A stretch of 64,000 nucleotides of DNA from Planctomonas deserti (GCF_003067705.1 NZ_QANL01000001.1:310001-374000), one strand, 5' to 3'. Positions 48,237 to 58,465 are shown, numbered from the stretch's first letter. Made by a program: numbers and translations. Notes: generated by a model from the letters alone, not told the origin.

Positions 48237-48668
48237 TTACGGATTGACGGTGCTGAACTCCGGGTTGCTCTGGAACGCAGCGATCGCGATGGCGCCGAGG
48301 ATCACGATCAGCAGCGACAGCGCGATGCCGACGATGCCGGTGATGAGACCGGTGAGCCAGAAGCCCTTGGCGTTGCGTTCCTTCCGCTTCCCGAGCACCG
48401 CGAGCACGATGGCGGCGATGCCGAGCGGGATCGAGAGGAACCACAGCACGAGCAGGAAGCTGAGGGCGGTGCTCGCGATGCCGAGCGCCATGGACGTGAT
48501 GCTCAGAGGCTTCTTGTCCGGTACGCCGGCGGGACCGGAACCGTAGGGCGTCGTGTACGGGGACTGGCCGGGAGCCCCCGCCCCGGCGGAGTAGGAGGGC
48601 GCAGGCGGGGCCGGCGGGATGTAGGGCTGGTCGTGCGACGGCCCGCTGGGGTTGTTGGGGTCGGTCAT
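48237..48668 (-). CDS. DUF4190-type membrane protein, first of a pair
   Basis: The 143-residue protein has a Pro/Ser/Gly-rich N-terminus (about 50 residues) followed by a DUF4190-like membrane part with two helices at about 60-85 and 105-130 (KGFWLTGLITGIVGIALSLL). The function is unknown. GGAAAGGA precedes the ATG. It is adjacent to a second gene of the same design, probably a diverged duplicate. Confidence 0.82.
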   Translation of the reverse strand: MTDPNNPSGPSHDQPYIPPAPPAPSYSAGAGAPGQSPYTTPYGSGPAGVPDKKPLSITSMALGIASTALSFLLVLWFLSIPLGIAAIVLAVLGKRKERNAKGFWLTGLITGIVGIALSLLIVILGAIAIAAFQSNPEFSTVNP

Positions 48669-48782
48669 GGGTGTTCCTTTCCTCAGGGCGAATCTACAGT
48701 CGCGGAGCCGTCGGCGCGGCTACCCGCTCCGGCCCGGCGCGGCGCACGGCCGCACGAGGGAAGGGCGCGAGGCGCCGCCCGA

Positions 48783-49250
48783 TCACCCGACCGGGATGCC
48801 GTTGACGGTGCCGACCGTGCCGAGGATGAAGAGGGGGATGATGATGGCGAGCACGATCATCAGCACGATCAGCGCGGTGAGCACGTACCCGATGATGAGG
48901 CCCGCGAGCGCGAGTCCCCTGCCGTTCTCGCCCGTGCGCTTGATCTGGCCGAGCGCGAGGTGCCCGCAGACGATGCCGGCGACGGGGATGAAGAACGCGC
49001 TCACGAGGGCGACGATGGCGAGCACGTTGGTGGGGGCGGTCTGCTGCCCGTACGAGTACTGCTGGGCGCCGTAGGACGACGAGGAGTACGGCGACTGCGC
49101 GTACGGATCCTGCGAGCCCGAACCGGAGCCCGGCGTCTGCGAGGAGGAGTCCTGCGAGTAGGGGTTCTGCGAGTACGGGTCCGACTGGGACTGCGGGTAC
49201 GGGGGCTGGCCGGGCTGCTGGGGGTCCTGCGGATCGTAGGGGTGACTCAT
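48783..49250 (-). CDS. DUF4190 membrane protein, second of the pair
   Basis: The 155-residue protein has a Pro/Gln/Ser/Tyr-rich N-terminus with repeated PYSQ-like units (about 70 residues), then two membrane helices with the DUF4190 pattern (VLAIVALVSAFFIPVAGIVC GHLALGQIKRTGENGRG). GGAGG lies nine bases before ATG 49250. The open frame to 49307 is not needed. The low-complexity tail probably faces the cytoplasm; the function is unknown. Confidence 0.85.
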   Translation of the reverse strand: MSHPYDPQDPQQPGQPPYPQSQSDPYSQNPYSQDSSSQTPGSGSGSQDPYAQSPYSSSSYGAQQYSYGQQTAPTNVLAIVALVSAFFIPVAGIVCGHLALGQIKRTGENGRGLALAGLIIGYVLTALIVLMIVLAIIIPLFILGTVGTVNGIPVG

Positions 49251-49334
49251 GGGCGTGCCTCCTGTGGTTGCGGTGCCATAGTGACACCGGCCGGAAAGGG
49301 GTGTCAATCGGCCACGACGCCCGCAGGTCCGCGG

Positions 49335-50903
49335 TCAGGCGACCTGGATGTCCGTGACGGGGAGCGTGGAGTCCGCGCCGAAGTCGAGCCCGGACGGCGC
49401 GTGACCGGCCCGGATCAGCTGAGCGCCGAGCGCCGCGATCATGGCGCCGTTGTCCGTGCAGAGCGAGAGCGCCGGCACGCGCAGGGTGATGCCCGCCGAG
49501 CGGCACCTGTCCTCGGCGAGCTGTCGCAGCCGCGCGTTCGCGACGACGCCGCCGCCGAGCAGCAGACGGGGCATGCCGTGATCGATGCACGCTGCCACGG
49601 CCTTCGCCGTGAGCACGTCGACGACGGACTCGCGGAAGCTTGCGGCGACGTCCGCAACGGGCACGGGCTCGCCCGCGTCCTGGCGCGCCTCGACCCACCG
49701 CGCCACCGCGGTCTTCACGCCGGAGAAGGAGAAGTCGTAGCGGTGCCTCGCGAGATCCTTCGGCTGGGTGAGGCCGCGGGGGAACCGGATGGCGCGCGGA
49801 TCGCCCTGCGCGGCCGCCCGGTCGATCTCCGGTCCGCCGGGATAGGGCAGGCCGAGCACCCGCGCGACCTTGTCAAACGCCTCGCCCGCGGCATCGTCGA
49901 TCGTCTCGCCCAGGAGCTCGACGTCCGACACGAGGTCGCGCACGAGCAGCAGGGACGTGTGTCCGCCCGACACGAGCAGCGCGATGGTGGGCAGCTCGAG
50001 CTCCGCGCCCTCGGTTCCGTCGGCCCGGAGCAGGTCGGCGCCCACGTGGCCCACGAGGTGGTTCACGGCGTACAGCGGCCGGTCGAGGGCCACGGCGAGC
50101 GCCTTCGCGGCCCCGACGCCGACCATGAGCGCACCCGCGAGCCCGGGTCCGCTCGTCACGGCGACGGCGTCGATGTCCTCGAGTCGCACGTCGGCCTCGG
50201 CGAGGGCCGCGCGGATGGTGGGCTCGATGGCCTCGAGGTGCGCCCGCGCCGCGACCTCGGGCACGACCCCGCCGTACCGGGCGTGCTCGTCCATGGACGA
50301 CGAGATGACGTTGGCCAGAAGGGCGGTGCCGCGCACGATGCCGACCCCGGTCTCGTCGCACGAGGTCTCGATGCCGAGCACGAGCGGGTCGCGCGGGGCG
50401 GCGTCCGGTGTACCCGGAGCTTCCGGGGACGGGACGGCGTCCGCCGGGAGCCCAAGGCGCATCACGAGGGCGTCGACGCCGTCCGGCTGGTAGTACCGGG
50501 GCCGCGTCGCGATCTGTTCGAAGCCGAGCGAGCGGTAGAGGCCCTGCGCGGCGGGGTTGTCCGCGCGCACCTCGAGGAAGACCTCGGTCGCCCCGCGGCG
50601 GTCCGCCTCGGCGATGAGGTCGCGCATCAGCGCCCGGCCCAGACCGGTGCCGCGCGCCTCCTCCACGACGGCGATGGTCTGGATGTCGGCCTCGGACGCG
50701 CCCTGCGGCGCGAGCAGGCCGGCGTAGGCGACCACGGCATCCGGGCGGGCGTCGTCCTCGACGACCAGGTAGTGGGTGTGCGGGCTGTCGAGCTCGCCCG
50801 CCATGGTGGCGGCGGACCACGCGTCGGTGGCGAAGGTGGCGCGCTCGATGGCCATGATCGCGGCGAGGTCGGCGCTGGTCGCGCGGCGGAACCGCGCGCT
50901 CAC
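49335..50903 (-). CDS. tsaD: RimI-TsaD fusion: N-acetyltransferase plus tRNA t6A37 transferase
   Basis: One uninterrupted 522-residue frame joins two enzymes. Residues 1-152 are a GNAT domain of RimI type (acetyl-CoA loop RGTGLGRAL at 84-92, [18 protein letters not shown]). After a Pro/Ala linker (153-172), TsaD spans 173-522: [14 protein letters not shown], metal-binding [24 protein letters not shown] and CTDNGAMIA. TsaD attaches threonylcarbamoyl to tRNA A37. No stop or separate Shine-Dalgarno lies between. GTG 50903 overlaps the tsaB stop (GTGA). Confidence 0.93.
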   Translation of the reverse strand: MSARFRRATSADLAAIMAIERATFATDAWSAATMAGELDSPHTHYLVVEDDARPDAVVAYAGLLAPQGASEADIQTIAVVEEARGTGLGRALMRDLIAEADRRGATEVFLEVRADNPAAQGLYRSLGFEQIATRPRYYQPDGVDALVMRLGLPADAVPSPEAPGTPDAAPRDPLVLGIETSCDETGVGIVRGTALLANVISSSMDEHARYGGVVPEVAARAHLEAIEPTIRAALAEADVRLEDIDAVAVTSGPGLAGALMVGVGAAKALAVALDRPLYAVNHLVGHVGADLLRADGTEGAELELPTIALLVSGGHTSLLLVRDLVSDVELLGETIDDAAGEAFDKVARVLGLPYPGGPEIDRAAAQGDPRAIRFPRGLTQPKDLARHRYDFSFSGVKTAVARWVEARQDAGEPVPVADVAASFRESVVDVLTAKAVAACIDHGMPRLLLGGGVVANARLRQLAEDRCRSAGITLRVPALSLCTDNGAMIAALGAQLIRAGHAPSGLDFGADSTLPVTDIQVA

Positions 50904-51544
50904 GCCGTCACCCGCTTCGGGCCCTTGGCCGGGGTGACGTCGGGGGTGCGCAGGTAGAGCGCCTGATCCGCGGGGAAGGCGGCGCCCGCGGCGCGCATCC
51001 GCTCGGCGAGGCGCCCCAGGGCGGCGGCGGAGACCCGGGCCGCGTCGATGCGGGTGGTCCCGCTCGCGCCCGGAGGAACGTCCGCCGGCACCGCGAGCCC
51101 CGGACCGTCGACGAGGGCGGGGACGCCCGTCGCACCCGGGGCGTCGAAGATCGACCAGTACAGCTCGCGGCGGCGCGCATCCGTCACGACGAGCACGGGC
51201 CCGCCGGTCCCGCCGGCGCTCGCCCCGCTGCCGGCGTAGTGGTCGAGGGCGATCGCGGCGGAGCTGATCACCGGCAGCAGCGGGACTCCCCGGGCGAAGG
51301 CGAAGACGCGGGCGGCGGCGATGCCGACGCGGAGCCCGGTGAAGGGTCCGGGGCCCATGCCCGCCACCACGGCGTCGAGGTCGCCCGGCCTCACGCCCGC
51401 CTCCTGCAGGCAGTCGCGGACGAGTGCGCCGATCACCTCGGCGTGCCGCATGGTGTCGTCGACGCTCCGCTCGACGGCGATGCCCGTCGCGACGTCCACG
51501 ACGGCGACACTCGTGCCAGCGGAGGTGTCGATGGCGAGGAGCAC
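50900..51544 (-). CDS. tsaB: TsaB, t6A biosynthesis scaffold
   Basis: The 214-residue ASKHA-fold protein has the TsaB start [16 protein letters not shown], the [13 protein letters not shown] segment and [20 protein letters not shown]. With TsaD and TsaE it makes t6A37 on ANN-decoding tRNAs. The start is GTG 51544, preceded by TAAACT and six bases, so it can also be transcribed leaderless apart from the tsaE transcript. The 3' end overlaps rimI-tsaD by 4 bp. Confidence 0.94.
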   Translation of the reverse strand: MLLAIDTSAGTSVAVVDVATGIAVERSVDDTMRHAEVIGALVRDCLQEAGVRPGDLDAVVAGMGPGPFTGLRVGIAAARVFAFARGVPLLPVISSAAIALDHYAGSGASAGGTGGPVLVVTDARRRELYWSIFDAPGATGVPALVDGPGLAVPADVPPGASGTTRIDAARVSAAALGRLAERMRAAGAAFPADQALYLRTPDVTPAKGPKRVTA

Positions 51545-51550
51545 CGGTCA

Positions 51551-51556
51551 AGTTTA
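51551..51556 (-). promoter_or_regulatory. -10 box TAAACT of leaderless tsaB
   Basis: TAAACT, the six bases TGACCG, then GTG 51544; an internal operon promoter. Confidence 0.5.
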
Positions 51557-51579
51557 CGGCCCGGCCGCGCGTGGTCCGT

Positions 51580-52107
51580 TCAGCCCCCGGACGAGGCCCC
51601 GAGCGCCGACGCGATCCCCGCCCAGCGCTCCCCAACGGCGGCGATCAGCACGGTGCGCTGCTCGACGAGGTCGTCGCCCTCCTCGCTCAGCGGCGTCTCC
51701 GCGTGCGCGCCCTCGGGACGCTCGATGCGGATATCCAGCCAGGAGTCCGCGAGGCCCTCCACGAGCCCGGCGCCCCACTCCATGACCACGACGGACCGGG
51801 CGAAGTCGATGTCGAGGTCGTCGAGCTCGACGGCGCTGCCGAGCCGGTAGGCGTCCACGTGCACGAGCGGCGGGCCACCGGCGGTGCTCGGGTGCGTGCG
51901 GGCGAGCACGAAGGTGGGGCTCGTCACCGGCCCGCGCACGCCGAGCCCCTCACCGATGCCGCGGGTCAGCGTGGTCTTGCCCGCGCCGAGCCGGCCGGTC
52001 AGCAGGATCAGGTCTCCGGGGCGCAGGACGGCGGCCAGACGGCGCCCCAGGTCCTCCATGTCGTCCGGGGTGGGCACCGCGAGGCGGAGGTCGACCGGCT
52101 CGGTCAC
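51580..52107 (-). CDS. tsaE: TsaE, t6A biosynthesis ATPase
   Basis: The 175-residue P-loop protein has Walker A GRLGAGKT at 38-45, the switch [21 protein letters not shown] and VVMEWGAGL, all typical of TsaE. It resets the TsaB-TsaD complex by ATP hydrolysis. GTG 52107 overlaps the stop of the second alanine racemase (GTGA). The C-terminus is longer than in E. coli by about 25 residues. Confidence 0.93.
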   Translation of the reverse strand: MTEPVDLRLAVPTPDDMEDLGRRLAAVLRPGDLILLTGRLGAGKTTLTRGIGEGLGVRGPVTSPTFVLARTHPSTAGGPPLVHVDAYRLGSAVELDDLDIDFARSVVVMEWGAGLVEGLADSWLDIRIERPEGAHAETPLSEEGDDLVEQRTVLIAAVGERWAGIASALGASSGG

Positions 52108-53231
52108 GACGGCAGCTCGTTCCGGTAGACGCGCTGGACGCGGTGGCCGACACGGGCGATGATCTCGTCGCCGATCGTCTTCGCCCAGTCCGCCCACTCC
52201 TCCGCGGTCGGCTCGCCCGCCGTGCCGGGGCCGAACATGACGACCCGGTCACCGACCGCGACCGGGTGGTCGCCGACGTCGAGCACGACCTGATCCATGG
52301 CGACGCGGCCCGCGATCGGGAAGCGGCGCCCGTTCAGCAACAGGGAGGCGCGGGGGCCGGCGACACGCGGCACGCCGTCCGCGTAGCCGAGCGGCACGAG
52401 GGCGAGCGTGCTCTCCCCCTCGGTGCGGTAGGTGAGCCCGTAGGAGACGCCGTGACCGGCGGGCACCCGCTTGATCGACGCCACCTCGCTCTCCACCGTC
52501 ATGGCGGGGACGAGGCCGAGGTCCGCACCCGTCGCGTCGTCGAAGGGCGAGATGCCGTACGCGGCGATGCCGAAGCGCACCATGCCGAAGCGCGCCGCCG
52601 GCATGCGCAGCCCGGCCGAGCTGGCGGCGAGGTGCAGCAGCGGGAAGCGCGCGCCCTCGTCCTCGGCGACCGCCACGGCCTCGAGGAATCGCGCGAGGGC
52701 GGCCTCGTCGTCCTCCACCGACGCATCGGCGAGGTGGGACCATGCGGCGTGCAGGTGCAGCTCGCCGGCGGCATCCGCCTCGACGGCGCGTCGCACGAGC
52801 CCGGGCCAGTCCTGGACGCTCGCGCCGTTGCGGCTGAGGCCGGTGTCCACCTTGAGGTGCACCCGCGGCCGGGCACTGCCGCGCGCGGCGAGGATCGCCT
52901 CGAGCTGCCAGAGCGCGGAGACACCGAGGTCGACCCGCGCGGCGACGGCCGCCGCGAAGTCGCTGTCCGGGCCGTGCAGCCAGGCGAACAGCGGCGCCTC
53001 GATCCCCGCGTCGCGCAGCGTGAGCGCCGCCGGGATGTCGAGCACCGCGAGAGAGGTCGCCCCGCCCTGCAGCGCGGCGCGGGCCATGGGCACCATCCCG
53101 TGCCCGTAGGCGTCGGCCTTGACGGCGATCATCGTCTCGGCCGGGGCCGCCGCCTCGGCGAGGGTCCGCACGTTGCTGCGGAATGCCTCGAGGTCGATGA
53201 CCGCGCGTCTCGCCGGGGACAGGGCGCTCAC
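52104..53231 (-). CDS. alr: Alanine racemase, second copy of a tandem pair
   Basis: The 375-residue PLP enzyme interconverts L- and D-Ala for peptidoglycan. The PLP lysine is K38 (AVKADAYGHG), the KVDTGLSRNG loop carries the conserved Arg, and the catalytic Tyr is in GVSYGLTYRT. It is a complete paralogue of the gene just upstream and overlaps its stop by 4 bp (GTGA). Both copies keep all active-site motifs; substrate differences cannot be read from sequence. Confidence 0.92.
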   Translation of the reverse strand: MSALSPARRAVIDLEAFRSNVRTLAEAAAPAETMIAVKADAYGHGMVPMARAALQGGATSLAVLDIPAALTLRDAGIEAPLFAWLHGPDSDFAAAVAARVDLGVSALWQLEAILAARGSARPRVHLKVDTGLSRNGASVQDWPGLVRRAVEADAAGELHLHAAWSHLADASVEDDEAALARFLEAVAVAEDEGARFPLLHLAASSAGLRMPAARFGMVRFGIAAYGISPFDDATGADLGLVPAMTVESEVASIKRVPAGHGVSYGLTYRTEGESTLALVPLGYADGVPRVAGPRASLLLNGRRFPIAGRVAMDQVVLDVGDHPVAVGDRVVMFGPGTAGEPTAEEWADWAKTIGDEIIARVGHRVQRVYRNELPS

Positions 53232-54403
53232 GACACGTACCTCCGCTCGATGCGCCCACCCAGCCGGGTGACGATCTCGTAGTTGATGGTCTCCGCCGCC
53301 TCCGCCCACTCGTCCGCGGAGGGCACGCCCGTCTCCGGGTCGCCGAACAGCACGACGTCGTCGCCGACCTCGCAGGTGTCCGCGCCCATGTCGACGACGA
53401 ACTGGTCCATGGCGATCCGGCCGGTGACCGTGTACCGCCGGCCGTTGATGCTCACGGGAGCGCGGTTCGAGGCGAGCCGCGGGATGCCGTCGGCGTAGCC
53501 GAGGGACACGAGCGCGAGGTTCGCCTCCGCGGTCGTGCGGTAGCTGTAGCCGTAGGAGACGCCGGTGCCCGCGGGCACCCGCTTGACGGACACGACGCCG
53601 CCGACGAGGGTGAGGGCCGGCGTCAGTCCGAGGTTCGCGCTCGTCGCGTCGTCGAAGGGCGACAGCCCGTAGACGCCGATGCCGAGGCGCACCATGTCGT
53701 AGCGGCTCTCGGGCACGCGCACGGCGCCCGCCGTGGACGCCAGGTGGCGGAGCTCGGGGCGCACGCCCGCGACCTCGGCCGTGGCCAGGGCGAGCTCGAA
53801 CGCGGCCACCTGCCGGGCGTCCTCCTCCGCTCCGGCGTTCGCGAGGTGGCTGAAGAGGCCGCGGATGCGCACGACCCCCTCCAGCTCGAGGGCGGCGGCG
53901 TGCTCGAAGACCGCGCGCCACTCGTTCTCGGCGACGCCGTTGCGGCCGAGGCCCGTGTCCACCTTGACGTGCACGGCGCCGACGAGGCCCCGGTCGCGGG
54001 CAGCGGCGGCGACCGCGCGCAGCTGCTCCGCCGAGCTCACCCCGACGTCGATGCGGGCGTCGAGCGCCGACCCGAAGTCGGCGTCGGCGGCGTGCAGCCA
54101 GCAGAGCAGGGGCGCCTCGATGCCGGCGTCGCGCAGCTGGAGCGCCTCCGCGATGTCGACGACCCCCAGCCAGGTGGCGCCGCCGGCGAGCGCGGCGCGG
54201 GCGACCGGCACGCTGCCGTGCCCGTAGCCGTTCGCCTTCACGACCACCATGGCGTCGGGCGTGCCCGCGATCTCCCGGAGGCGCCGGACGTTGCCGCTGA
54301 TGGCGGCGAGGTCGATGCGCGCCTCGCGGCGCAGCATGGCGGGCGGCCCCCCTGCCCCGTCGCCCAGGGGCTCGGCGTCGGCCACGGCATCACCGAGCGT
54401 CAT
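53228..54403 (-). CDS. alr: Alanine racemase, first copy of a tandem pair
   Basis: The 391-residue PLP enzyme has K56 (VVVKANGYGHG), KVDTGLGRNG and the catalytic Tyr in GVSYGYSYRT, with the Alr_C domain ending MDQFVVDMG. It has about 22 extra N-terminal residues (TLGDAVADAEPLGDG) before MLRREARIDL. ATG 54403 overlaps the acpS stop (ATGA); a start at the internal Met23 is possible. It is coupled to the second racemase and tsaE. Confidence 0.92.
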   Translation of the reverse strand: MTLGDAVADAEPLGDGAGGPPAMLRREARIDLAAISGNVRRLREIAGTPDAMVVVKANGYGHGSVPVARAALAGGATWLGVVDIAEALQLRDAGIEAPLLCWLHAADADFGSALDARIDVGVSSAEQLRAVAAAARDRGLVGAVHVKVDTGLGRNGVAENEWRAVFEHAAALELEGVVRIRGLFSHLANAGAEEDARQVAAFELALATAEVAGVRPELRHLASTAGAVRVPESRYDMVRLGIGVYGLSPFDDATSANLGLTPALTLVGGVVSVKRVPAGTGVSYGYSYRTTAEANLALVSLGYADGIPRLASNRAPVSINGRRYTVTGRIAMDQFVVDMGADTCEVGDDVVLFGDPETGVPSADEWAEAAETINYEIVTRLGGRIERRYVS

Positions 54404-54759
54404 GGTGCGCTCCTCTCCGTGACGACGAACGCGAACGCGACCCCGCCGTCGTGACTCATGGACAGGTGCACGGTCGTGATCCCGCGGGCGGCCACGAGGT
54501 CGGCGATCGCGTTGCGCAACGTGAACGACGGGTCCCCGTGCTCGTCCCGCACCACCTCGACGTCGAGCCAGCGGAAGCCGGGCACGTCGCCGAGGGACTT
54601 GATGAGCGCCTCCTTGGCGGCGAAACGCGCGGCGAGCGAGTGGGCGCCGAGGGCGCGCTCCTCGGGCGCGAAGAGGCGCTCGCGCAGCGCGGGCGTGCGC
54701 TCGAGCGCGCGCTCAAACCGCGCGAGGTCGACCACGTCGACGCCGATTCCGGCGATCAT
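54400..54759 (-). CDS. acpS: AcpS, holo-ACP synthase
   Basis: The 119-residue protein transfers 4'-phosphopantetheine from CoA to acyl carrier protein. The family motifs are complete: IAGIGVDVVDLARFE with D8, and ARFAAKEALIKSLG with E50. It lies 30 bp downstream of glmS and 4 bp overlaps the first racemase, so it links the two parts of the cluster. The product's cosubstrate CoA is made by CoaA, encoded divergently nearby. Confidence 0.93.
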   Translation of the reverse strand: MIAGIGVDVVDLARFERALERTPALRERLFAPEERALGAHSLAARFAAKEALIKSLGDVPGFRWLDVEVVRDEHGDPSFTLRNAIADLVAARGITTVHLSMSHDGGVAFAFVVTERSAP

Positions 54760-54789
54760 CCTGTACCCGCGTCCTGGCGGCGTCCGCCG

Positions 54790-56640
54790 CTACTCGACCG
54801 TGACCGACTTGGCGAGGTTCCGCGGCTGGTCGACGTCGAGGCCCTTGGCCGTCGCGAGCTCCATGGCGAAGATCTGCAGCGGCGCCACGGCCAGCAGCGG
54901 CTCGAAGAATGGCGCGGCCAGCGGGATGGGGAGCACGACGTCGGCGAGCGGCGGGACGAACGCGTCGCCCGCCTCGGCGATCGCGAGCACGCGGGCGCCG
55001 CGGGCCTCGATCTCCTTGATGTTGGAGATGACCTTCTTGTGCAGCTCGGGCTGCCCGATGGGGCTGGGCACGATGACGAAGACGGGCTGGCCCGGCTCGA
55101 TGAGCGCGATCGGGCCGTGCTTGAGCTCGCCCGCGGCGAATCCCTCGGCGTGGATGTAGGCCAGCTCCTTGAGCTTCAGCGCGCCCTCGAGCGCGACCGG
55201 GTAGCCGACGTGCCGACCGAGGAACAGCACGGCGCGCGTGTCGGCCATCCAGCCGGCCAGCTGGGCGATCGAGTCGGTGGACTCGAGCACGCGGGTGAGC
55301 TTCTCGGGGATCGCGACGAGCTCGGCGCAGTTCTCGGCGATGACCTGGTCCGAGAGCGTGCCGCGCACGCGGGCGAGGTGCAGGCCGAAGAGGTAGAGCG
55401 CCGCGACCTGCGCCAGGAAGGCCTTGGTCGACGCGACGGCGACCTCCGGTCCGGCGTGCGTGTAGATGACCGCCTCGGACTCCCGGGGGATGGTCGCACC
55501 CTGCGTGTTGCAGATGGAGAGGACGCGGGCGCCGTGCTCGCTGGCGTACTGCACCGCCATGCGCGTGTCCATGGTCTCGCCGGACTGGCTGATCGAGATG
55601 ACGAGCGTCGTGGAGTCCAGCACCGGCTCGCGGTACCGGAACTCGTGCGCGAGCTCCACCTCGACCGGGACGCGCGACCAGCTCTCGATCGCGTACTTGC
55701 CGAGGATGCCGGAGTACGACGCCGTGCCGCAGGCGACGATGACGATGCGGGTGATGCCGGCGAGCGCCGCGTCCCCGATGCCGTCGAGGTCCGGCAGCTG
55801 CACGAGGCCGTCGACGATGCGCCCGCGGATGGTGTTGGCCACCGCATCCGGGCCCTCGGTGATCTCCTTGGCCATGAAGCTGGACCAGCCGCCCTTCTCG
55901 GACGCCGACGCGTCCCAGGCGACCTCGAACTCGTCGGCCTGCACGGGGGCGCCGAGGAAGTCGGTGACCGTGACGGAGTCGGGGCGGATGGCGACCATCT
56001 GGTCCTGCCCGATCGCGACCGCACGGCGGGTGAACTCGACGAAGGCGGCGACGTCCGAGCCGAGGAAGTTCTCGCCGTCGCCGAGGCCGATGACCAGCGG
56101 CGAGTTGCGGCGGGCCCCGACGACGAGCCCGGGCTCGTCGCGGTGCACCGCGAGCAGGGTGAACGCGCCCTCGAGGCGCTGCACGGTGTTGCGGAACGCC
56201 TGCTCGAGGCTCTTCGTGCGGCCGTACTCGCGGCCGAGCAACTTCGCGGCGACCTCGGTGTCGGTCTCGCTGTCGAAGACGTAGCCGTCGGAGAGCAGCT
56301 CCTGCTTCAGCTCCGAGAAGTTCTCGATGATGCCGTTGTGAATGAGGGCGAGCTTGCCGTCGTCGCCCAGGTGCGGGTGCGCGTTCCCGTCCGTCGGGCC
56401 ACCGTGGGTGGCCCAGCGGGTGTGCCCGATGCCGGTGGCGCCGTTGGCCAGCGGGTTGCTCTCGAGGTCGCCGAGGAGGGTGGCGAGCTTGCCCGCGCGC
56501 TTACGGGTCTGCAGGTCGCCGTTCTCGTCGATCACCGCGATGCCCGCGGAGTCGTACCCCCGGTACTCGAGGCGACGCAGCCCGCCCAGGAGCACCTCGA
56601 TGCTCTTGCTCGTTCCGACGTAGCCCACGATTCCACACAT
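54790..56640 (-). CDS. glmS: GlmS, glutamine:fructose-6-phosphate aminotransferase
   Basis: The 616-residue enzyme makes glucosamine-6-phosphate for peptidoglycan. The class II amidotransferase nucleophile is Cys2 (MCGIVGYVG), followed by GHTRWATHG, and two SIS domains ([34 protein letters not shown]-terminal [11 protein letters not shown]). TAAAAT lies seven bases before the ATG, so the mRNA is probably leaderless. It heads the glmS-acpS-alr-alr-tsaE run. No glmS ribozyme was seen. Confidence 0.96.
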   Translation of the reverse strand: MCGIVGYVGTSKSIEVLLGGLRRLEYRGYDSAGIAVIDENGDLQTRKRAGKLATLLGDLESNPLANGATGIGHTRWATHGGPTDGNAHPHLGDDGKLALIHNGIIENFSELKQELLSDGYVFDSETDTEVAAKLLGREYGRTKSLEQAFRNTVQRLEGAFTLLAVHRDEPGLVVGARRNSPLVIGLGDGENFLGSDVAAFVEFTRRAVAIGQDQMVAIRPDSVTVTDFLGAPVQADEFEVAWDASASEKGGWSSFMAKEITEGPDAVANTIRGRIVDGLVQLPDLDGIGDAALAGITRIVIVACGTASYSGILGKYAIESWSRVPVEVELAHEFRYREPVLDSTTLVISISQSGETMDTRMAVQYASEHGARVLSICNTQGATIPRESEAVIYTHAGPEVAVASTKAFLAQVAALYLFGLHLARVRGTLSDQVIAENCAELVAIPEKLTRVLESTDSIAQLAGWMADTRAVLFLGRHVGYPVALEGALKLKELAYIHAEGFAAGELKHGPIALIEPGQPVFVIVPSPIGQPELHKKVISNIKEIEARGARVLAIAEAGDAFVPPLADVVLPIPLAAPFFEPLLAVAPLQIFAMELATAKGLDVDQPRNLAKSVTVE

Positions 56641-56647
56641 GGGCTCG

Positions 56648-56653
56648 ATTTTA
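56648..56653 (-). promoter_or_regulatory. -10 box TAAAAT of glmS
   Basis: TAAAAT, seven bases, then ATG 56640: near-leaderless spacing. Confidence 0.55.
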
Positions 56654-56684
56654 GTTCACGGCCGCTGGGCGACCGACGCGCTAC

Positions 56685-56690
56685 TAGGCT
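56685..56690 (+). promoter_or_regulatory. -10 box TAGGCT of coaA
   Basis: TAGGCT, eight bases, then ATG 56699; no Shine-Dalgarno fits between. Confidence 0.5.
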
Positions 56691-56698
56691 GTGTCTCT

Positions 56699-57679
56699 AT
56701 GTCTCAGGCCGGGTCCTCCGCACCGTCGACCGGATCCCGCCAGAACGGGGAGTCGCACGGCGCCTCGCCGTTCGTCGAGATCGACCGGGCGGACTGGGCC
56801 GCCCTCGCCGCGACCACGCCGCTCCCCCTGCGCGAGACGGAGGTCGTGCAGCTGCGCGGCCTCGGGGATCCGCTCGACATGCGCGAGGTGCAGGAGGTCT
56901 ACCTGCCGCTCAGCCGCCTGCTCATGCTCTACGCGACGGGCAAGCGCCAGCTGCACGCGAGCACGAGCGCGTTCCTCGGCGAGCGGGCCCGCAGCACGCC
57001 GTTCGTCATCGGCGTCGCGGGATCCGTCGCCGTGGGCAAGTCAACGATCGCGCGCCTGCTGCGCGAGCTGCTCGCGCGGTGGGAGGACACCCCCCGGGTC
57101 GAGCTGCTCACGACCGATGGCTTCCTCTACCCCAACGCCGAGCTGGAGCGCCGCGGGCTGATGCAGCGCAAGGGCTTCCCCGAGTCGTACGACCGGCGCT
57201 CGCTGCTGCGCTTCGTGAGCAACGTGAAGGGCGGCGCCGAGGAGGTGCGCGCCCCGTTCTACTCGCACCTGAGCTACGACATCGTGCCCGGCGCCGAGAT
57301 CGTGGTGCGCCAGCCGGACGTGCTCATCGTCGAGGGCCTGAACGTGCTGCAGCCGCCCGCCCCGGGCCACCGCCTGGCTGTGAGCGACCTGTTCGACTTC
57401 ACGATCTACGTCGACGCCCGGACGAGCGACATCGCCCGCTGGTACGAGGAGCGCTTCCTCACCCTCCAGCGCGGCGCGTTCGCGAACCCGCGGTCGTACT
57501 TCCACCGGTTCGCGAGCCTCACCGAGGACGAGGCCCGGACGCGGGCGAGAGACATCTGGACCGCGATCAACGAGCCGAACCTGCGGCAGAACGTGCGGCC
57601 GACCCGGTCCCGCGCGACCCTCGTGCTGCGCAAGGACGCGGACCACTCCGTCGCGAAGGTGCTCCTCCGCAAGCTGTGA
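56699..57679 (+). CDS. coaA: CoaA, type I pantothenate kinase
   Basis: The 326-residue kinase carries out the first step of CoA synthesis. P-loop GSVAVGKS at 108-115, [21 protein letters not shown] and the R-rich [10 protein letters not shown] segment are typical of bacterial type I PanK. ATG 56699 fits a leaderless start behind TAGGCT; the frame is open upstream to 56639 but overlaps the glmS start. Divergent from glmS by 58 bp. Confidence 0.95.
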   Translation: MSQAGSSAPSTGSRQNGESHGASPFVEIDRADWAALAATTPLPLRETEVVQLRGLGDPLDMREVQEVYLPLSRLLMLYATGKRQLHASTSAFLGERARSTPFVIGVAGSVAVGKSTIARLLRELLARWEDTPRVELLTTDGFLYPNAELERRGLMQRKGFPESYDRRSLLRFVSNVKGGAEEVRAPFYSHLSYDIVPGAEIVVRQPDVLIVEGLNVLQPPAPGHRLAVSDLFDFTIYVDARTSDIARWYEERFLTLQRGAFANPRSYFHRFASLTEDEARTRARDIWTAINEPNLRQNVRPTRSRATLVLRKDADHSVAKVLLRKL

Positions 57680-57766
57680 CGCGTGCCGCGAGTGAGCCTG
57701 CCTGAGCGGGGCGGGCGGCGATCGGGGCAGGATGCGGCGCCGGGCGCGCGGTGGGAACATGGGCGG

Positions 57767-58342
57767 ATGGCCCCGACACTGTCGATCACCGGCGACGCCG
57801 CCGCGGACGAGCTGCTCTCCACCGATCCCCTCGCGCTGCTCCTCGGCATGCTGCTCGATCAGCAGGTTGCGATGGAGACCGCGTTCGCCGGGCCCGAGAA
57901 GCTCCGCCAGCGCCTCGGGAAGCTCGACGCCGGCGAGATCGCCCACCACGACGCGGACGCCCTCGTCGAGGTCTTCAAGCAGACGCCGGCCGTGCACCGC
58001 TTCCCGGGCTCGATGGCCGCGCGGGCGCAGGCGCTCTGTGCCGCGATCGAGCAGGACTGGGGCGGGGACGCCGCCGCGATCTGGACCCGCGACGCGCCGA
58101 CCGGCGCGGAGGTCCTGCGCAGGCTGAAGGGGCTGCCCGGCTTCGGCGAGCAGAAGGCGAAGATCTTCCTCGCCCTCCTCGGCAAGCAGTACGGGCTGGA
58201 TGCGGAGGGCTGGCGCGAGGCCGCCGGCGCCTACGGGGCCGAGGGGACCTACCTCTCGGTCGCGGACATCGTCGACCCGGAGTCGCTCACCCGCGTGCGC
58301 GAGGCCAAGCGCGCCGCGAAGGCGGCCGCGAAGAAGGCCTGA
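57767..58342 (+). CDS. HhH-GPD-type base-excision repair protein
   Basis: The 191-residue protein resembles the small actinobacterial HhH-GPD family (LLGMLLDQQVAMETAFAGPE; LKGLPGFGEQKAKIFLALLG, the helix-hairpin-helix). A canonical C-terminal iron-sulfur Cys cluster is absent, and the catalytic Asp cannot be placed with certainty. The tail is Ala/Lys-rich (KRAAKAAAKKA). GGGCGG precedes ATG 57767 closely. Downstream lie two REP-like repeats. Confidence 0.8.
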   Translation: MAPTLSITGDAAADELLSTDPLALLLGMLLDQQVAMETAFAGPEKLRQRLGKLDAGEIAHHDADALVEVFKQTPAVHRFPGSMAARAQALCAAIEQDWGGDAAAIWTRDAPTGAEVLRRLKGLPGFGEQKAKIFLALLGKQYGLDAEGWREAAGAYGAEGTYLSVADIVDPESLTRVREAKRAAKAAAKKA

Positions 58343-58383
58343 CCCGAGCGGACACGACGGGGCTGGCTCCCCCTGCAGGTTCC

Positions 58384-58465
58384 GTCGCTTCGACAGGCTC
58401 AGCGACCGTACGGGACGACCCGCAGGAACGACTCACCCACACGGTCCCTGAGCTCGTCGAAGGGA
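58384..58465. repeat. Inverted pair of REP-like repeats (copies j, k)
   Basis: Copy j 58384-58407 has arms GTCGCT/AGCGAC; copy k 58443-58465 has arms GTCCCT/AGGGA and the opposite orientation. The pair is spaced 59 bp, as in the array at 41.9 kb. Confidence 0.85.

Noticed and set aside
54780-56700. glmS ribozyme or other riboswitch upstream of glmS
   Set aside because: TAAAAT lies only seven bases before the ATG, leaving no room for a leader RNA.
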